Shown here: positions 21,671 to 30,877 of the stretch, piece after piece
How positions within the stretch are numbered: the stretch's first letter is position 1
Layout of the letters: the number at the start of each line of letters is the position of its first letter
NCBI RefSeq assembly: GCF_047549485.1
Contig: NZ_CP180191.1
Coordinates: 2,914,001-2,978,000, forward strand
From: Piscinibacterium candidicorallinum
GTDB lineage: Bacteria > Pseudomonadota > Gammaproteobacteria > Burkholderiales > Burkholderiaceae_C
Length of the DNA stretch: 64,000 nucleotides
Direction of reading: 5' to 3'
Translations under genes and position numbers: made by a program
Notes under the pieces: generated by a model
Told to the model about the DNA's origin: nothing
Database searches by the model: none
Seen by the model: the letters and a program-made list of their open reading frames with translations, nothing else

Positions 21671-23280
21671 CACTGCACTCGCTTGAAGTTGCTGTAGCCC
21701 TCGGGCGTGACGAGCCGGGGCTTGAGGACCCAGGCGGTCTGCGGCGGCATCTTGACCTGGATCATCGAGGCCTGCAGTTGCACCACGCGGCCGCTGATCT
21801 GGTCGATCAGATTTTCGCCGTCCATGAGCTTGGAATTGCTGACCAACACGGTGGTGTTGGCTTCGGTCAGGGCAGGATTGATCATGACCAGCACGGTATC
21901 TCCCGCTCGATCAGTGAAGCGTTCATACGCAATCACGCCGCCACTGGCTTCTGCCGTACGGAAGTCGCCCACACGCAAAGCACGGTTGGCCTTGCGGATG
22001 CCGATCAGCTGGCGGGTCCAGGCCAGATCGGGATGCTTGGCCTCGACCCGATCCCAGCGCATCGGGCCGCGCATCTCGGGGTCATCGCCGCCTTCCATGG
22101 CCACTTCGGTGCCGTAGTACAGATTCACTGCACCGGGCAGGGTGAACTGGATGACTTGCGCAAGCTTGCGCGCCTTGGCATCCGGCACCGTGGTGGCCAG
22201 CCGGAAGGTGTCATGGTTGTCCAGATAGACCCAGCTCTTGAGCATGTGCTCATAGTTGGCATCGCGCACCATGCGGTCGACCATGCGCGTGAAAGACGGG
22301 CCGTCGAGCTCGCGGTTGGCCGCAGAGATCATGAGCTTGCGCAGACCGAAGTGCATCACGCCATCCACCGAGGGAAACCATTCACGGGGGTAGTTCGGGA
22401 TCTCGCCGACGACCAACGAGCCCGGCTTTTCAGCATGCGCCGCCTGCGTCAGCTCGCGCAGATAGTTGAAGCCGATGTCGAAGGCCACATCCAGCCGCCA
22501 GCCATCCACACCGTCGCGCAGGTAACTGCGTACAACCGAGTTTGGCGAGGCATAGACATGATCCCGTACGGGCTTGTGTTCCAGGTTCAGCTCAGGCAGG
22601 TTCTCCACATTCCACCAGCCGCGCACACCGCCTTTGAACTGCGAACCGAACACGAACCAGTTACGGTACGGACTCTTGGGGTTGGATTCCGCATCCTTGA
22701 AGATGGGTGCATTGCGGCCCATGTGGTTGAACACGCCATCCAGCACCAACTTCATGTTGCGACGCTTGAGCTCGGCAGCCAGCTTGCGGACGTCCTCGCG
22801 TGTGCCGAACTCCGGCGAGACCACGTTGTAGTCCAGCGAGTCGTACTTGTGATTGGTCCATCCGAGATGGATCGGATTCAGATACAGCACTTCGATGCCA
22901 AGCTGCTGCACATAGTCCAGGCGGCTCATGGTGCTGGCCAGATCACCGCCCCAGAAGTCGATCTCATGACTCCAGACACGCTCCTTGTCCAGATATGTGC
23001 CACGCTTGGGTTCCTCGTCCCATGAGCGCAGGCGCTTGGGTGGGGGATACAGATTGCGCTTCGCTTCGAGGTTGGCGCTGGGAGCAAAGCGGTCCACGAG
23101 CACCTGATAGACAAGCGCGCCATTGCGCCAATCGGCTTCGCGCTTTTCGTACAGGCCCGCAACCTGCTTGTCGTACTGGTTCGCGTACATGGAGGCAGGC
23201 GCCTTGTTGGTCGGTGAACTCTGCGCCAGGGCAGCACTCGCCGCGAGCGTCAGAGCTGAAAGAGTCAGTGCAGCTCTCAT
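21670..23280 (-). CDS. Exported GH13 alpha-amylase/cyclomaltodextrinase-like
   Basis: A 536-residue GH13 enzyme with a signal peptide (MRAALTLSALTLAASAALAQ). It keeps the four GH13 regions: VLDGVFNHMG, nucleophile Asp264 in WRLDVAF, acid/base Glu293 in VVGEIPNYP and Asp357 in LDNHDTFR. Start ATG 23280 is chosen from the signal peptide; the frame is open 51 nt upstream. It hydrolyses alpha-1,4-glucans to short maltodextrins, presumably in the periplasm, supplying the ABC importer encoded just upstream. A 34-nt gap separates it from malG. Confidence 0.9.
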   Translation of the reverse strand: MRAALTLSALTLAASAALAQSSPTNKAPASMYANQYDKQVAGLYEKREADWRNGALVYQVLVDRFAPSANLEAKRNLYPPPKRLRSWDEEPKRGTYLDKERVWSHEIDFWGGDLASTMSRLDYVQQLGIEVLYLNPIHLGWTNHKYDSLDYNVVSPEFGTREDVRKLAAELKRRNMKLVLDGVFNHMGRNAPIFKDAESNPKSPYRNWFVFGSQFKGGVRGWWNVENLPELNLEHKPVRDHVYASPNSVVRSYLRDGVDGWRLDVAFDIGFNYLRELTQAAHAEKPGSLVVGEIPNYPREWFPSVDGVMHFGLRKLMISAANRELDGPSFTRMVDRMVRDANYEHMLKSWVYLDNHDTFRLATTVPDAKARKLAQVIQFTLPGAVNLYYGTEVAMEGGDDPEMRGPMRWDRVEAKHPDLAWTRQLIGIRKANRALRVGDFRTAEASGGVIAYERFTDRAGDTVLVMINPALTEANTTVLVSNSKLMDGENLIDQISGRVVQLQASMIQVKMPPQTAWVLKPRLVTPEGYSNFKRVQ

Positions 23281-23314
23281 GAGAAATCCGAATGAAACGG
23301 TCAGACAGTGGGCC

Positions 23315-24205
23315 TCAGCCTTTGACGCCACCGGCCGTCAAGCCGGACACGATCCAGCGCTGAGCAAGCAAAAACACGATGGTGATGGGAAGGCCGGAAA
23401 GGACCGCGGCTGCGGCAAAGTCGCCCCAGAGGTAGCGCTGCTCCTGCAGGAAGTACTTCGAACCGACCGCCAGCGTGAGGTTCTGCTCCTCGCGCAGCAG
23501 GATTGAGGCGACCGGATACTCGACGATGGTGCCAATGAAGGCGAGGATGAACACCACCACGAGAATAGGTACCGCCATGGGAAGCAGCACGTATCGAAAC
23601 GCCTGCCAGTGCGTCGCACCGTCCACCTTGGCGTTTTCCTCGATCTCGGCAGGTATGGTTTCGAAGTAGCCACGGATCGTCCAGATGTGCATCGCGAGGC
23701 CACCCACGTAAGCCAGCACCACGGCACCGTGGGTCTCGATGCCCAGCCAGGGCACGTAGGTCCCGATGAATTCGAAGATCGCATAGATGGCCACCAGCGC
23801 AAGCACGGCAGGGAACATCTGCAGCAACAGCATGGTGTTCAGGATGGACTCCTTGAACCGGAACTTGAGTCGGGCAAACGCATATGCCGCAGTGGTGGAG
23901 AACGCCACGATGAGCAGGGATGCGATGGTGGCAATCTTCACGGAGTTCCATAACCATTGCAGCACCGGGAACGGCGGCTGCATTACCGTGCCGTCCGCCA
24001 GCACGTGCGGGATGCCCAAGGCGAGCTTCCAGTGTTCAAAGCTGATCTCGCTGGGGATGAGCGATCCCGTGGCGAAGTTCCCTGGGCGCAGCGAGATGGA
24101 GATCACCGCCAGGAGCGGAAACAGGATCAGTGCAATGAAGCAGCAAAGAAATACGTGGGCAGCAAGCACCCGCCAGCGCTGCGCCTTGCCAGTGACGACG
24201 GCCAT
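23315..24205 (-). CDS. malG: Maltodextrin ABC transporter permease, MalG type
   Basis: A 296-residue inner membrane protein with six hydrophobic segments. The cytoplasmic EAA loop (DGATHWQAFRYVLLPMAVPIL) that docks on the ATPase is clear, and the opening (LFPLLAVISISLRPGNFATGSLIP) is typical of MalG. It follows malF with a 9-nt gap. With MalF it forms the maltose/maltodextrin channel. Confidence 0.93.
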   Translation of the reverse strand: MAVVTGKAQRWRVLAAHVFLCCFIALILFPLLAVISISLRPGNFATGSLIPSEISFEHWKLALGIPHVLADGTVMQPPFPVLQWLWNSVKIATIASLLIVAFSTTAAYAFARLKFRFKESILNTMLLLQMFPAVLALVAIYAIFEFIGTYVPWLGIETHGAVVLAYVGGLAMHIWTIRGYFETIPAEIEENAKVDGATHWQAFRYVLLPMAVPILVVVFILAFIGTIVEYPVASILLREEQNLTLAVGSKYFLQEQRYLWGDFAAAAVLSGLPITIVFLLAQRWIVSGLTAGGVKG

Positions 24206-24214
24206 GTGCGGCTC

Positions 24215-25783
24215 CTACCTGCTCTGCGCGTTGACCTTGGCCAAGCGCAGGTTGACGATCGACATCACTGCGATCATGAAGAAGATGACCGTAGACACCG
24301 CTGCGGCAAGACCGAAGTTCTGCCCGGTATCTTGGAACGCAAGACGGTATGTGTACGACACCAGGATGTCTGTCTGGCCGGCCGGTACCTTCGTATTGAG
24401 AAAGTCGGGGCGTCCATCCGTGAGTAGCGCGATCACCACGAAGTTGTTGAAGTTGAAGGCAAACACGGTGATCAGAAGCGGGGTCAACGGCTTGATGATC
24501 AGAGGCGCCGTGATCTTGAAGAAGTTGGTCAGCGGACCTGCACCTGCCAGCGCCGAGGCCTCATACAAGTCAGACGGAATAGCCTTCATCAGTCCGCTGC
24601 ACAGGATCATGATGTAGGGATAGCCAAGCCAGGTGTTCACGATCAGGATCATGATCTTCGCCAGCGTGGGATCTGCAAACCACGCAGGACGAACACCGAA
24701 CAGGCTGTGCAGGATCGTGTTGATCTCGCCGAAGTTCTGGTTGAACAAGCCCTTGAACACCAGAATCGAGATGAAGGCCGGGACTGCGTAAGGCAGAAAG
24801 ACCAGCGTTCGGTAGACCGTGCGGAAGCGCAGCGCCTCCCAGTTCAACAGCACCGCCAGCGGCAAGCCGACAGCCACCGTGAAAGCCACGGTGAGCGCCG
24901 AGAATGCCACTGTCCACATGAAGATCGACAGGAAGGGACCGCGAAAATCCGGGTCATTGACCATGCGGGCGTAGTTATCCAGCCCGACGGCCACGGTGAA
25001 CCCGGGCGACAGTCGCTCACCGCTATCCGACTCAAAAAAGCCGGTTTCGCGGTTGGGGGTGTAGCGCACTCCGGACTCTGCGGAAATCAGCGCGCCGTCA
25101 TCGCCTGCTTTCCAGAGCGACTTCACAACAGCGAACTCTCGCAAGCCGGCATAGCTCAGGATGGTGCCATCTGGCAGTTTAAGCTGAAGCCGCATCAGCC
25201 AGTCGCGCCGGCTGATTACATCGCGGATGTCGAGTGCAGGCGCGAGTTCCTCCGTGCTATGGATCGGCTGGACCTGGACCGGCCCTGCACCGGTCCCATT
25301 GAGATCGGGCGTAACGAGGATCTGGTCGCTGGAACGTGAGCGCAGTAGTACGCGCGCGGCGCCTCCTTGCACATGAACCGTCGCGTCCATGATCGACTGC
25401 TCCACCGGCCATGTCTGGTCAAGCAGGTACGCCCTTGCACGCTGCTCGCTCAGCAGATGCGCAGAGGAATAATTCGTGAAGCCGATGCTCGCCGTGTAAA
25501 GCAAGGGAAACGCCACAAAGACCACCATGGCAGCGACACCCGGGTAGAGGTAGCGATAGGCAAAGTTGACGCTAGACAAATAGACATGGAAGCCCGCGCC
25601 AAAGAGTACGAGGACACCCAACGCCCAGATGGGCTGGCCGGCAGCGTAGATGCTGAATACCATCCACAGAACGCCCAGCGCGAGCACCAGCGCAAAGATC
25701 CATTTGGTCAGCACGACGACGGTCCGCACTGCAGGCACCTGGGCACCATAGGCGTCTGAGAGTGATCGCGCGGCCGTATTCAT
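24215..25783 (-). CDS. malF: Maltodextrin ABC transporter permease, MalF type
   Basis: A 522-residue permease, the long MalF form: several N-terminal membrane segments, a large periplasmic region between about residues 110 and 270 (the P2 loop that contacts the binding protein), then the core with VGLDNYARMV and the EAA loop EASALAGAGPLTNFFKITAP. The ATG overlaps the stop of the binding-protein gene (ATGA). The P2 loop and the neighbours make maltodextrin the likely substrate. Confidence 0.93.
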   Translation of the reverse strand: MNTAARSLSDAYGAQVPAVRTVVVLTKWIFALVLALGVLWMVFSIYAAGQPIWALGVLVLFGAGFHVYLSSVNFAYRYLYPGVAAMVVFVAFPLLYTASIGFTNYSSAHLLSEQRARAYLLDQTWPVEQSIMDATVHVQGGAARVLLRSRSSDQILVTPDLNGTGAGPVQVQPIHSTEELAPALDIRDVISRRDWLMRLQLKLPDGTILSYAGLREFAVVKSLWKAGDDGALISAESGVRYTPNRETGFFESDSGERLSPGFTVAVGLDNYARMVNDPDFRGPFLSIFMWTVAFSALTVAFTVAVGLPLAVLLNWEALRFRTVYRTLVFLPYAVPAFISILVFKGLFNQNFGEINTILHSLFGVRPAWFADPTLAKIMILIVNTWLGYPYIMILCSGLMKAIPSDLYEASALAGAGPLTNFFKITAPLIIKPLTPLLITVFAFNFNNFVVIALLTDGRPDFLNTKVPAGQTDILVSYTYRLAFQDTGQNFGLAAAVSTVIFFMIAVMSIVNLRLAKVNAQSR

Positions 25784-26976
25784 CTCGCCCCCAGGCGGGC
25801 CGCGGCCGAATTCAGCGCGTCTCGCGGCGCCTGCAGCCCATTCGTTATGGCTTCCAGCGCCGCATCCATCGCCGCCCAGAAGCGACTCATTTCAGGAATG
25901 TTCGGTATGGGGGTTCCATTGCGGGCGCTTTCCATCGTGGCGCGGATATTCGGATTGGCCGACAACTCCGCATAGAACTGCTTGTTGGCCGGCACACCGA
26001 GGGGCACGTCTGCATCGATGATTCGAAGACTCTCGGGAAGGAGCAGGTGATGCTCGATGAACTCGCGGGCAATATCCTTCACACGACTGGGTGCAGCGAT
26101 CATGCAGCCCAGCACGCCGACGAAGGGCTTGGCGGGCTGGCCATCCACGGCCGGAATCGGAGCCACCCCAAAGTCGATCTTGCTTCTGCGCGCGTTTTCC
26201 CAAGCCCAAGGGCCCGAAATCATCATCGCGATCTTTCCCTGATTGAAGCCCGCCTCCATGTTGGCGTAACGGGCGCCCCGCGGCATCTGGCCGTTCCTGA
26301 TGAGCCCTTCAAGCACTTCCGCACCGCGGATGGCGCCCGGCGTGTTCACACCGATCTTGCGCGTATCGAAGTTGCCCTGAGCATCACGGCCGAATACGTA
26401 CCCACCAGCCGCGGCGAGTACACCCCACGTGAAGAAGGACTTGTTGTAGTCCCACAAAATGGCTGAAGTACCCCTGGCACGCAGTTCACGATCCATTCGC
26501 ATGACCTCGTCCCAGGAGGCCGGCGGCTTGGGCACCAGCGACTTGTTGTAGATCAGGCCCACGGTCTCGATCGCCAGCGGGTAGCCCCAGGTCTTGCCCT
26601 GGAAGGTAAATGCCTGCCAGGCCAGATCCTCGATCTCACTACGCACCTTGGCCGATGGACGCACCGGCACGATGAGGCCACCCTTGGCCCATTCGCCAAT
26701 GCGGTCATGAGGCCAGCAGAACACGTCCGGGCCCTTGCCCGCCGCCACAGCCTGCTGGAACTTGTCGGTGGCACTCTCCGGATGCTGGACCACCACCTTG
26801 ACACCGGTCTTGGCGGCAAAGCTGTCGCCTACCTTCTGGAGTCCGTTGTAACCCTTGTCGCCATTGATCCAGACCATCAGCTCCGGCGCGGCTTGCGCGC
26901 CAGCACCCGTGACGACGGAGGCCAGCACCGCCGCGGTAAGGGCATGTCGCAGAGCGGTCCAGCGTGCACAGCTCAC
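25780..26976 (-). CDS. malE: Maltodextrin-binding periplasmic protein, MalE type
   Basis: A 398-residue exported protein: signal peptide (ALTAAVLASVVTGAGAQA), then LMVWINGDKGYNGLQKVGDSF, the standard MalE opening, and the conserved FMISGPWAWENARRS-like region (MMISGPWAWENARRSKIDFG). It captures maltodextrins and delivers them to MalFG. GTG start overlaps the ATPase stop (GTGA); the stop overlaps malF. A C-terminal part with WAAMDAALEAI fits the family. Confidence 0.93.
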   Translation of the reverse strand: MSCARWTALRHALTAAVLASVVTGAGAQAAPELMVWINGDKGYNGLQKVGDSFAAKTGVKVVVQHPESATDKFQQAVAAGKGPDVFCWPHDRIGEWAKGGLIVPVRPSAKVRSEIEDLAWQAFTFQGKTWGYPLAIETVGLIYNKSLVPKPPASWDEVMRMDRELRARGTSAILWDYNKSFFTWGVLAAAGGYVFGRDAQGNFDTRKIGVNTPGAIRGAEVLEGLIRNGQMPRGARYANMEAGFNQGKIAMMISGPWAWENARRSKIDFGVAPIPAVDGQPAKPFVGVLGCMIAAPSRVKDIAREFIEHHLLLPESLRIIDADVPLGVPANKQFYAELSANPNIRATMESARNGTPIPNIPEMSRFWAAMDAALEAITNGLQAPRDALNSAAARLGAR

Positions 26977-28082
26977 GGTGTGCCTCCCAGGTCCGATGCC
27001 GTCCGGCGGAACGCCTCGCCCGATGCATCGAACATGTAGCAGGCATTAGTAGGTACGCCCAGAGCGACTTGTTGCCCCTGAACCAAACGGGTGCGTCCGT
27101 CCAGCGTGCAACTCAGGTCTTCACTCCCGCCTGCAGCGCAGTACATCTGCGTCGAGCTGCCGAGCGACTCGACAAAGCGGACCTGCGCTTTCAGGGGATT
27201 CTCCGCACCGTTGACCTGAAAGTGCTCCGGCCGGATGCCTAGGGTGACGCGATCTCCAGTCTGCGCTCGGCTGGCATCCACGGCTGCCCACACCGTTTCG
27301 CCACTAGGCACGCGAACCACGGCATGGTCGGGACGTCCCTCTACCAGTTCCGCGTCCAGAAAATTCATCTGCGGCGACCCGATGAAGCCCGCAACGAAGC
27401 GGTTTACCGGGTGCTCATACAGCTCCATGGGCGTGCCGACCTGCTCAAGACGCCCCGCTGAAAGCACCACGATCCGGTCGGCCAGGGTCATGGCCTCGAC
27501 CTGATCATGCGTCACGTAGATCATTGTCGTCTTGAGCTCCTGGTGGAGCTTGGCGAACTCGAAGCGCATCTTTACACGCAGGGCTGCATCAAGATTTGAG
27601 AGCGGCTCGTCAAATAGAAAGACCGCTGGCTTGCGCACAATCGCGCGGCCGATGGCGACGCGCTGGCGCTGTCCACCGGAGAGGTCCTTCGGCTTTCGAT
27701 CGAGCAAATGGTCGATGTTCAGCGTCTTGGCTGCCTGACGGACTGCACGTTCGATCTCTGGCTTGGGCACGTTGGCGAGCTTCAGGCCAAAAGCCATGTT
27801 CTCGAACAAGTTCATGTGCGGATACAGCGCGTACGACTGGAACACCATCGCAATGCCGCGCTGCGCAGGCGGAACGTCGTTCACGAGTTCGCCGCCAATG
27901 TGCAACTCGCCCCCAGAAATGTCTTCCAGGCCAGCAATCATCCTCAGCAGAGTGGACTTGCCGCACCCTGAAGGCCCGACGAACACGACGAACTCGCCGT
28001 CCTTGATGTGCAGGTTGATGTCCTGCAGCACCTTCACGTCCCCGTACTGCTTGCGTACGTTGGACAGGCGCACCTCTCCCAT
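26973..28082 (-). CDS. malK: Sugar ABC transporter ATPase, MalK/UgpC type
   Basis: A 369-residue ATPase: Walker A GPSGCGKSTLLRMIAG, Q-loop VFQSYALYPHM, signature LSGGQRQRVAIGRAI, Walker B VFLFDEPLSNLDA and H-loop YVTHDQVEAMT, then a TOBE regulatory domain (about residues 240-369, including LGIRPEHFQV). It is first in the operon and energises import through MalFG. The C-terminal domain of MalK often binds regulators, but none is encoded nearby. Confidence 0.94.
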   Translation of the reverse strand: MGEVRLSNVRKQYGDVKVLQDINLHIKDGEFVVFVGPSGCGKSTLLRMIAGLEDISGGELHIGGELVNDVPPAQRGIAMVFQSYALYPHMNLFENMAFGLKLANVPKPEIERAVRQAAKTLNIDHLLDRKPKDLSGGQRQRVAIGRAIVRKPAVFLFDEPLSNLDAALRVKMRFEFAKLHQELKTTMIYVTHDQVEAMTLADRIVVLSAGRLEQVGTPMELYEHPVNRFVAGFIGSPQMNFLDAELVEGRPDHAVVRVPSGETVWAAVDASRAQTGDRVTLGIRPEHFQVNGAENPLKAQVRFVESLGSSTQMYCAAGGSEDLSCTLDGRTRLVQGQQVALGVPTNACYMFDASGEAFRRTASDLGGTP

Positions 28083-28389
28083 CGGGATGTCTCCTGCGAA
28101 TCGCGAGCCGTGGTCGACCCGTCTTGTATCTAGGTATCGGCGCCTCTACCGCATCGCCGGCGTAGACGCCAACAGAGCAGAGGCCGATAGACTATAGCCA
28201 GCTTCTAGGATTGCTACAAGCCTCTATGTAGGCCGGATTTGTGGTCTCCATAGCAGCGCCACTCTCTCGTTTGCCACCTTTCTAAGAATAAGTAGCTAAA
28301 CTACACATCCGAAGTGAAGCAGTGTGCCCAACCCAAGGGCGCGCATACGAGCCTGATCGTCGCGCCCCACACTCTCTCCAGGAGATCCC
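28083..28389. other. malK-glgP divergent regulatory region
   Basis: 307 bp between divergent transcripts, A+T-rich around 28190-28305. It contains the HexR-like palindrome at 28291-28305. The G+C-rich part after 28320 is the glgP leader. No gene was seen. Confidence 0.65.
28291..28305. promoter_or_regulatory. HexR-like operator, copy 3 (mal/glg)
   Basis: AGTAGCTAAACTACA, with perfect GTAG/CTAC arms around CTAAA. It is nearly identical to the site before zwf (9576-9590), which suggests that the maltodextrin and glycogen genes belong to the same regulon as zwf and edd. The regulator is inferred. Confidence 0.5.
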
Positions 28390-30864
28390 GTGAGCCCCAC
28401 CAAGACGCGCAGCACCCCCCAGCCGCGAAGCACGAACGAAGTGGCGCCCGCCACTGTTGTCGCACTGCGCAGCGCAATGAGCAACAAGGATGTGCCGACG
28501 CAGCAATTCAACTCGCTTGAAAGCTGGATGCGAGCATGCGCGGATGCCTGCCGCCCGGAGCTAGCGCAGCGCTGGCATGAGACCCAGGCGCAGGACGCAC
28601 GTAGCGGGCAACGGCGGGTTCACTATCTGTCCATGGAGTTCCTCATGGGCCGCGCCTTGCGCAACGCGCTGGATGCACTGAACCTCAGCGGCGACTTTGA
28701 TGCCGCTGCGCGAAAGGCTGGACACGAAGGCTCCGCAGTGCTCGACCGGGAGGCCGATGCTGCGCTGGGTAACGGAGGCCTGGGTCGGCTCGCCGCCTGC
28801 TTTCTGGATTCCATGGCCACGCTCGGACTGCCCTCATTTGGCTACGGCCTGCGCTATGAGTACGGCATGTTCCAGCAGCGTATTCAGGACGGCGCCCAGA
28901 TCGAGCAGCCAGATGACTGGCTGCGCGCCGGCAGTCCCTGGGAGTTTGCCCGCCCCGAAATCCGCTATACGGTCGGCTTCGGCGGGCGGGTTGAAGCCGA
29001 TGGCCCCGGCTCGATGGCGCGACGCTGGGTCCCGGCCGAAACGGTTCGTGCCACTGCGCACGACATGGTGATCCCCGGGCATGGCACCCGGCGCGTCTCA
29101 ACGCTGCGGCTGTGGAAAGCCAGCAGCACGATGCCGCTCGACTACGCCAGCTTCTCCCGCGGCGAACACGCCGGTGCGGCCCAGCAGCGTCTGCAAGCCG
29201 AGCGGCTGAACTGGGTGCTGTATCCGGACGACAGCACACAAGCCGGGCGTGATCTGCGCCTGCGTCAGGAGTTCCTCCTGGTCAGCGCGTCCCTTCAGGA
29301 CATGATTGCGCGCCATCTCGCGGAACACCGCACGCTGGATCGACTGGGCGATCACATCGCCGTGCATCTCAATGACACGCACCCAGCGCTGTCAGCAGCT
29401 GAACTGATGCGCTTGCTGCTCGATGAGCATGGCCTGAGCTGGGACGAAGCCTACGCACACGCGCACAAGGCGCTCTCCTACACCAACCACACGCTCATGC
29501 CAGAGGCCCTAGAAACCTGGCCCGTCCGCATGCTTGAAGAGCTCCTGCCACGTCACCTCGAGATCATCTACGAGATCAATGCGCGCTTTCTTGCCGAAGT
29601 CGCAGCAAAGTTCCCGGGCGATGCGGAACTGCTGCGACGCGTCTCGCTGATCGATGAGCAGGGCGAGCGCCGCGCTCGAATGGCCAACCTGTCGATCGTC
29701 ATGTCGCACTACGTCAATGGCGTATCGGCCCTGCACAGCGACCTCATGGTAGAGACGATCTTTGCCGACTTCGCGCGGATCTGGCCTGAGCGCTTCGGCA
29801 ACGTGACCAACGGCGTCACCCCTCGGCGCTGGCTGGCTCAGTGCAATCCCGCGCTGGGTGCGGTGCTCGACAAGCAGCTCGGCGATCAATGGCCGACTCG
29901 GCTGGACGATCTTGGTGGACTCGTGGGCAAGGGCAACAAGGTCAGTCCCACCCTCATCAAGGCAGTGCAGGCTGCTAAGCGGAGCAACAAGGAGCGCCTC
30001 GCCGAGCTGATCCGCCGGGAGCTCGGCATCAGCGTATCGCCGGACAGTCTCTTTGACGTCCAGGTGAAGCGCATCCACGAATACAAGCGGCAACTGCTCA
30101 ACGTGCTGCATGTGATCTCGCGGTATCAGGCAATCGTCGCCAATCCCCAGGCGGAATGGGTGCCGCGTACCGTGATCTTCGCGGGCAAGGCCGCGAGCGC
30201 GTATGTGGCCGCGAAGAGCATCATCCGCCTGATTCACGACGTGGCCCGAGTGGTCAACAGCGACCCGCGGGTGGGCGACAAGCTCAAGCTCGTGTTCCTG
30301 CCCAACTACAGCGTGTCCCTCGCCGAGGTCATCATGCCTGCCGCCGATCTGTCAGAGCAGATCTCCACCGCGGGTACAGAGGCGTCAGGCACCGGCAACA
30401 TGAAGTTCGCACTCAACGGAGCGCTGACCATCGGCACCTGGGACGGTGCGAACATCGAAATGGCCGAAAACGTCGGCCGAGAACACTTCTTCATCTTCGG
30501 CCTGCTCGCCGACGAAGTACAGCGCATGAAGAATCTCGGCTACGACCCGCGCCTGTACTACGAGGAAAACGCCAGACTTCGCGCGGTCATTGATGCCATC
30601 GGCAGCGGCCAATTCAGCCCGGGTGAGACAGATCGCTACCGGGCACTCGTTGAGAGCCTGATGAACCGCGACCAATACATGCTCTTTGCGGACTTTGCGG
30701 CCTACTGCGATGCGCAAGCACGGGTCGACGAACTGTTCCGTCAGCCCGCACTGTGGGGCGAAACAGCGGTTCGCAACATCGCCGGGATGGGATTCTTCTC
30801 GAGCGACCGGACGATCCGGGAGTACGCCGAGCGCATCTGGCGCGCACCGTTGAACCGCGCTTGA
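28390..30864 (+). CDS. glgP: Glycogen/maltodextrin phosphorylase
   Basis: Removes glucose 1-phosphate from glucan ends with phosphate (GT35, PLP enzyme). 824 residues; the opening RRVHYLSMEFLMGRALRNAL and the PLP-lysine motif GTGNMKFALNGALTIG with Lys672 are diagnostic. The GTG start has CAGGAGA before it. glgB follows after 13 nt. Products enter the same pathway as maltodextrin import. Confidence 0.95.
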   Translation: MSPTKTRSTPQPRSTNEVAPATVVALRSAMSNKDVPTQQFNSLESWMRACADACRPELAQRWHETQAQDARSGQRRVHYLSMEFLMGRALRNALDALNLSGDFDAAARKAGHEGSAVLDREADAALGNGGLGRLAACFLDSMATLGLPSFGYGLRYEYGMFQQRIQDGAQIEQPDDWLRAGSPWEFARPEIRYTVGFGGRVEADGPGSMARRWVPAETVRATAHDMVIPGHGTRRVSTLRLWKASSTMPLDYASFSRGEHAGAAQQRLQAERLNWVLYPDDSTQAGRDLRLRQEFLLVSASLQDMIARHLAEHRTLDRLGDHIAVHLNDTHPALSAAELMRLLLDEHGLSWDEAYAHAHKALSYTNHTLMPEALETWPVRMLEELLPRHLEIIYEINARFLAEVAAKFPGDAELLRRVSLIDEQGERRARMANLSIVMSHYVNGVSALHSDLMVETIFADFARIWPERFGNVTNGVTPRRWLAQCNPALGAVLDKQLGDQWPTRLDDLGGLVGKGNKVSPTLIKAVQAAKRSNKERLAELIRRELGISVSPDSLFDVQVKRIHEYKRQLLNVLHVISRYQAIVANPQAEWVPRTVIFAGKAASAYVAAKSIIRLIHDVARVVNSDPRVGDKLKLVFLPNYSVSLAEVIMPAADLSEQISTAGTEASGTGNMKFALNGALTIGTWDGANIEMAENVGREHFFIFGLLADEVQRMKNLGYDPRLYYEENARLRAVIDAIGSGQFSPGETDRYRALVESLMNRDQYMLFADFAAYCDAQARVDELFRQPALWGETAVRNIAGMGFFSSDRTIREYAERIWRAPLNRA

Positions 30865-30877
30865 TCAGGTCGAAGGC

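Noticed and set aside
19427..21697. 756-codon open frame opposite the GH13 amylase
   Set aside because: Shadow of the real gene, with unusual His/Arg/Val-rich translation.
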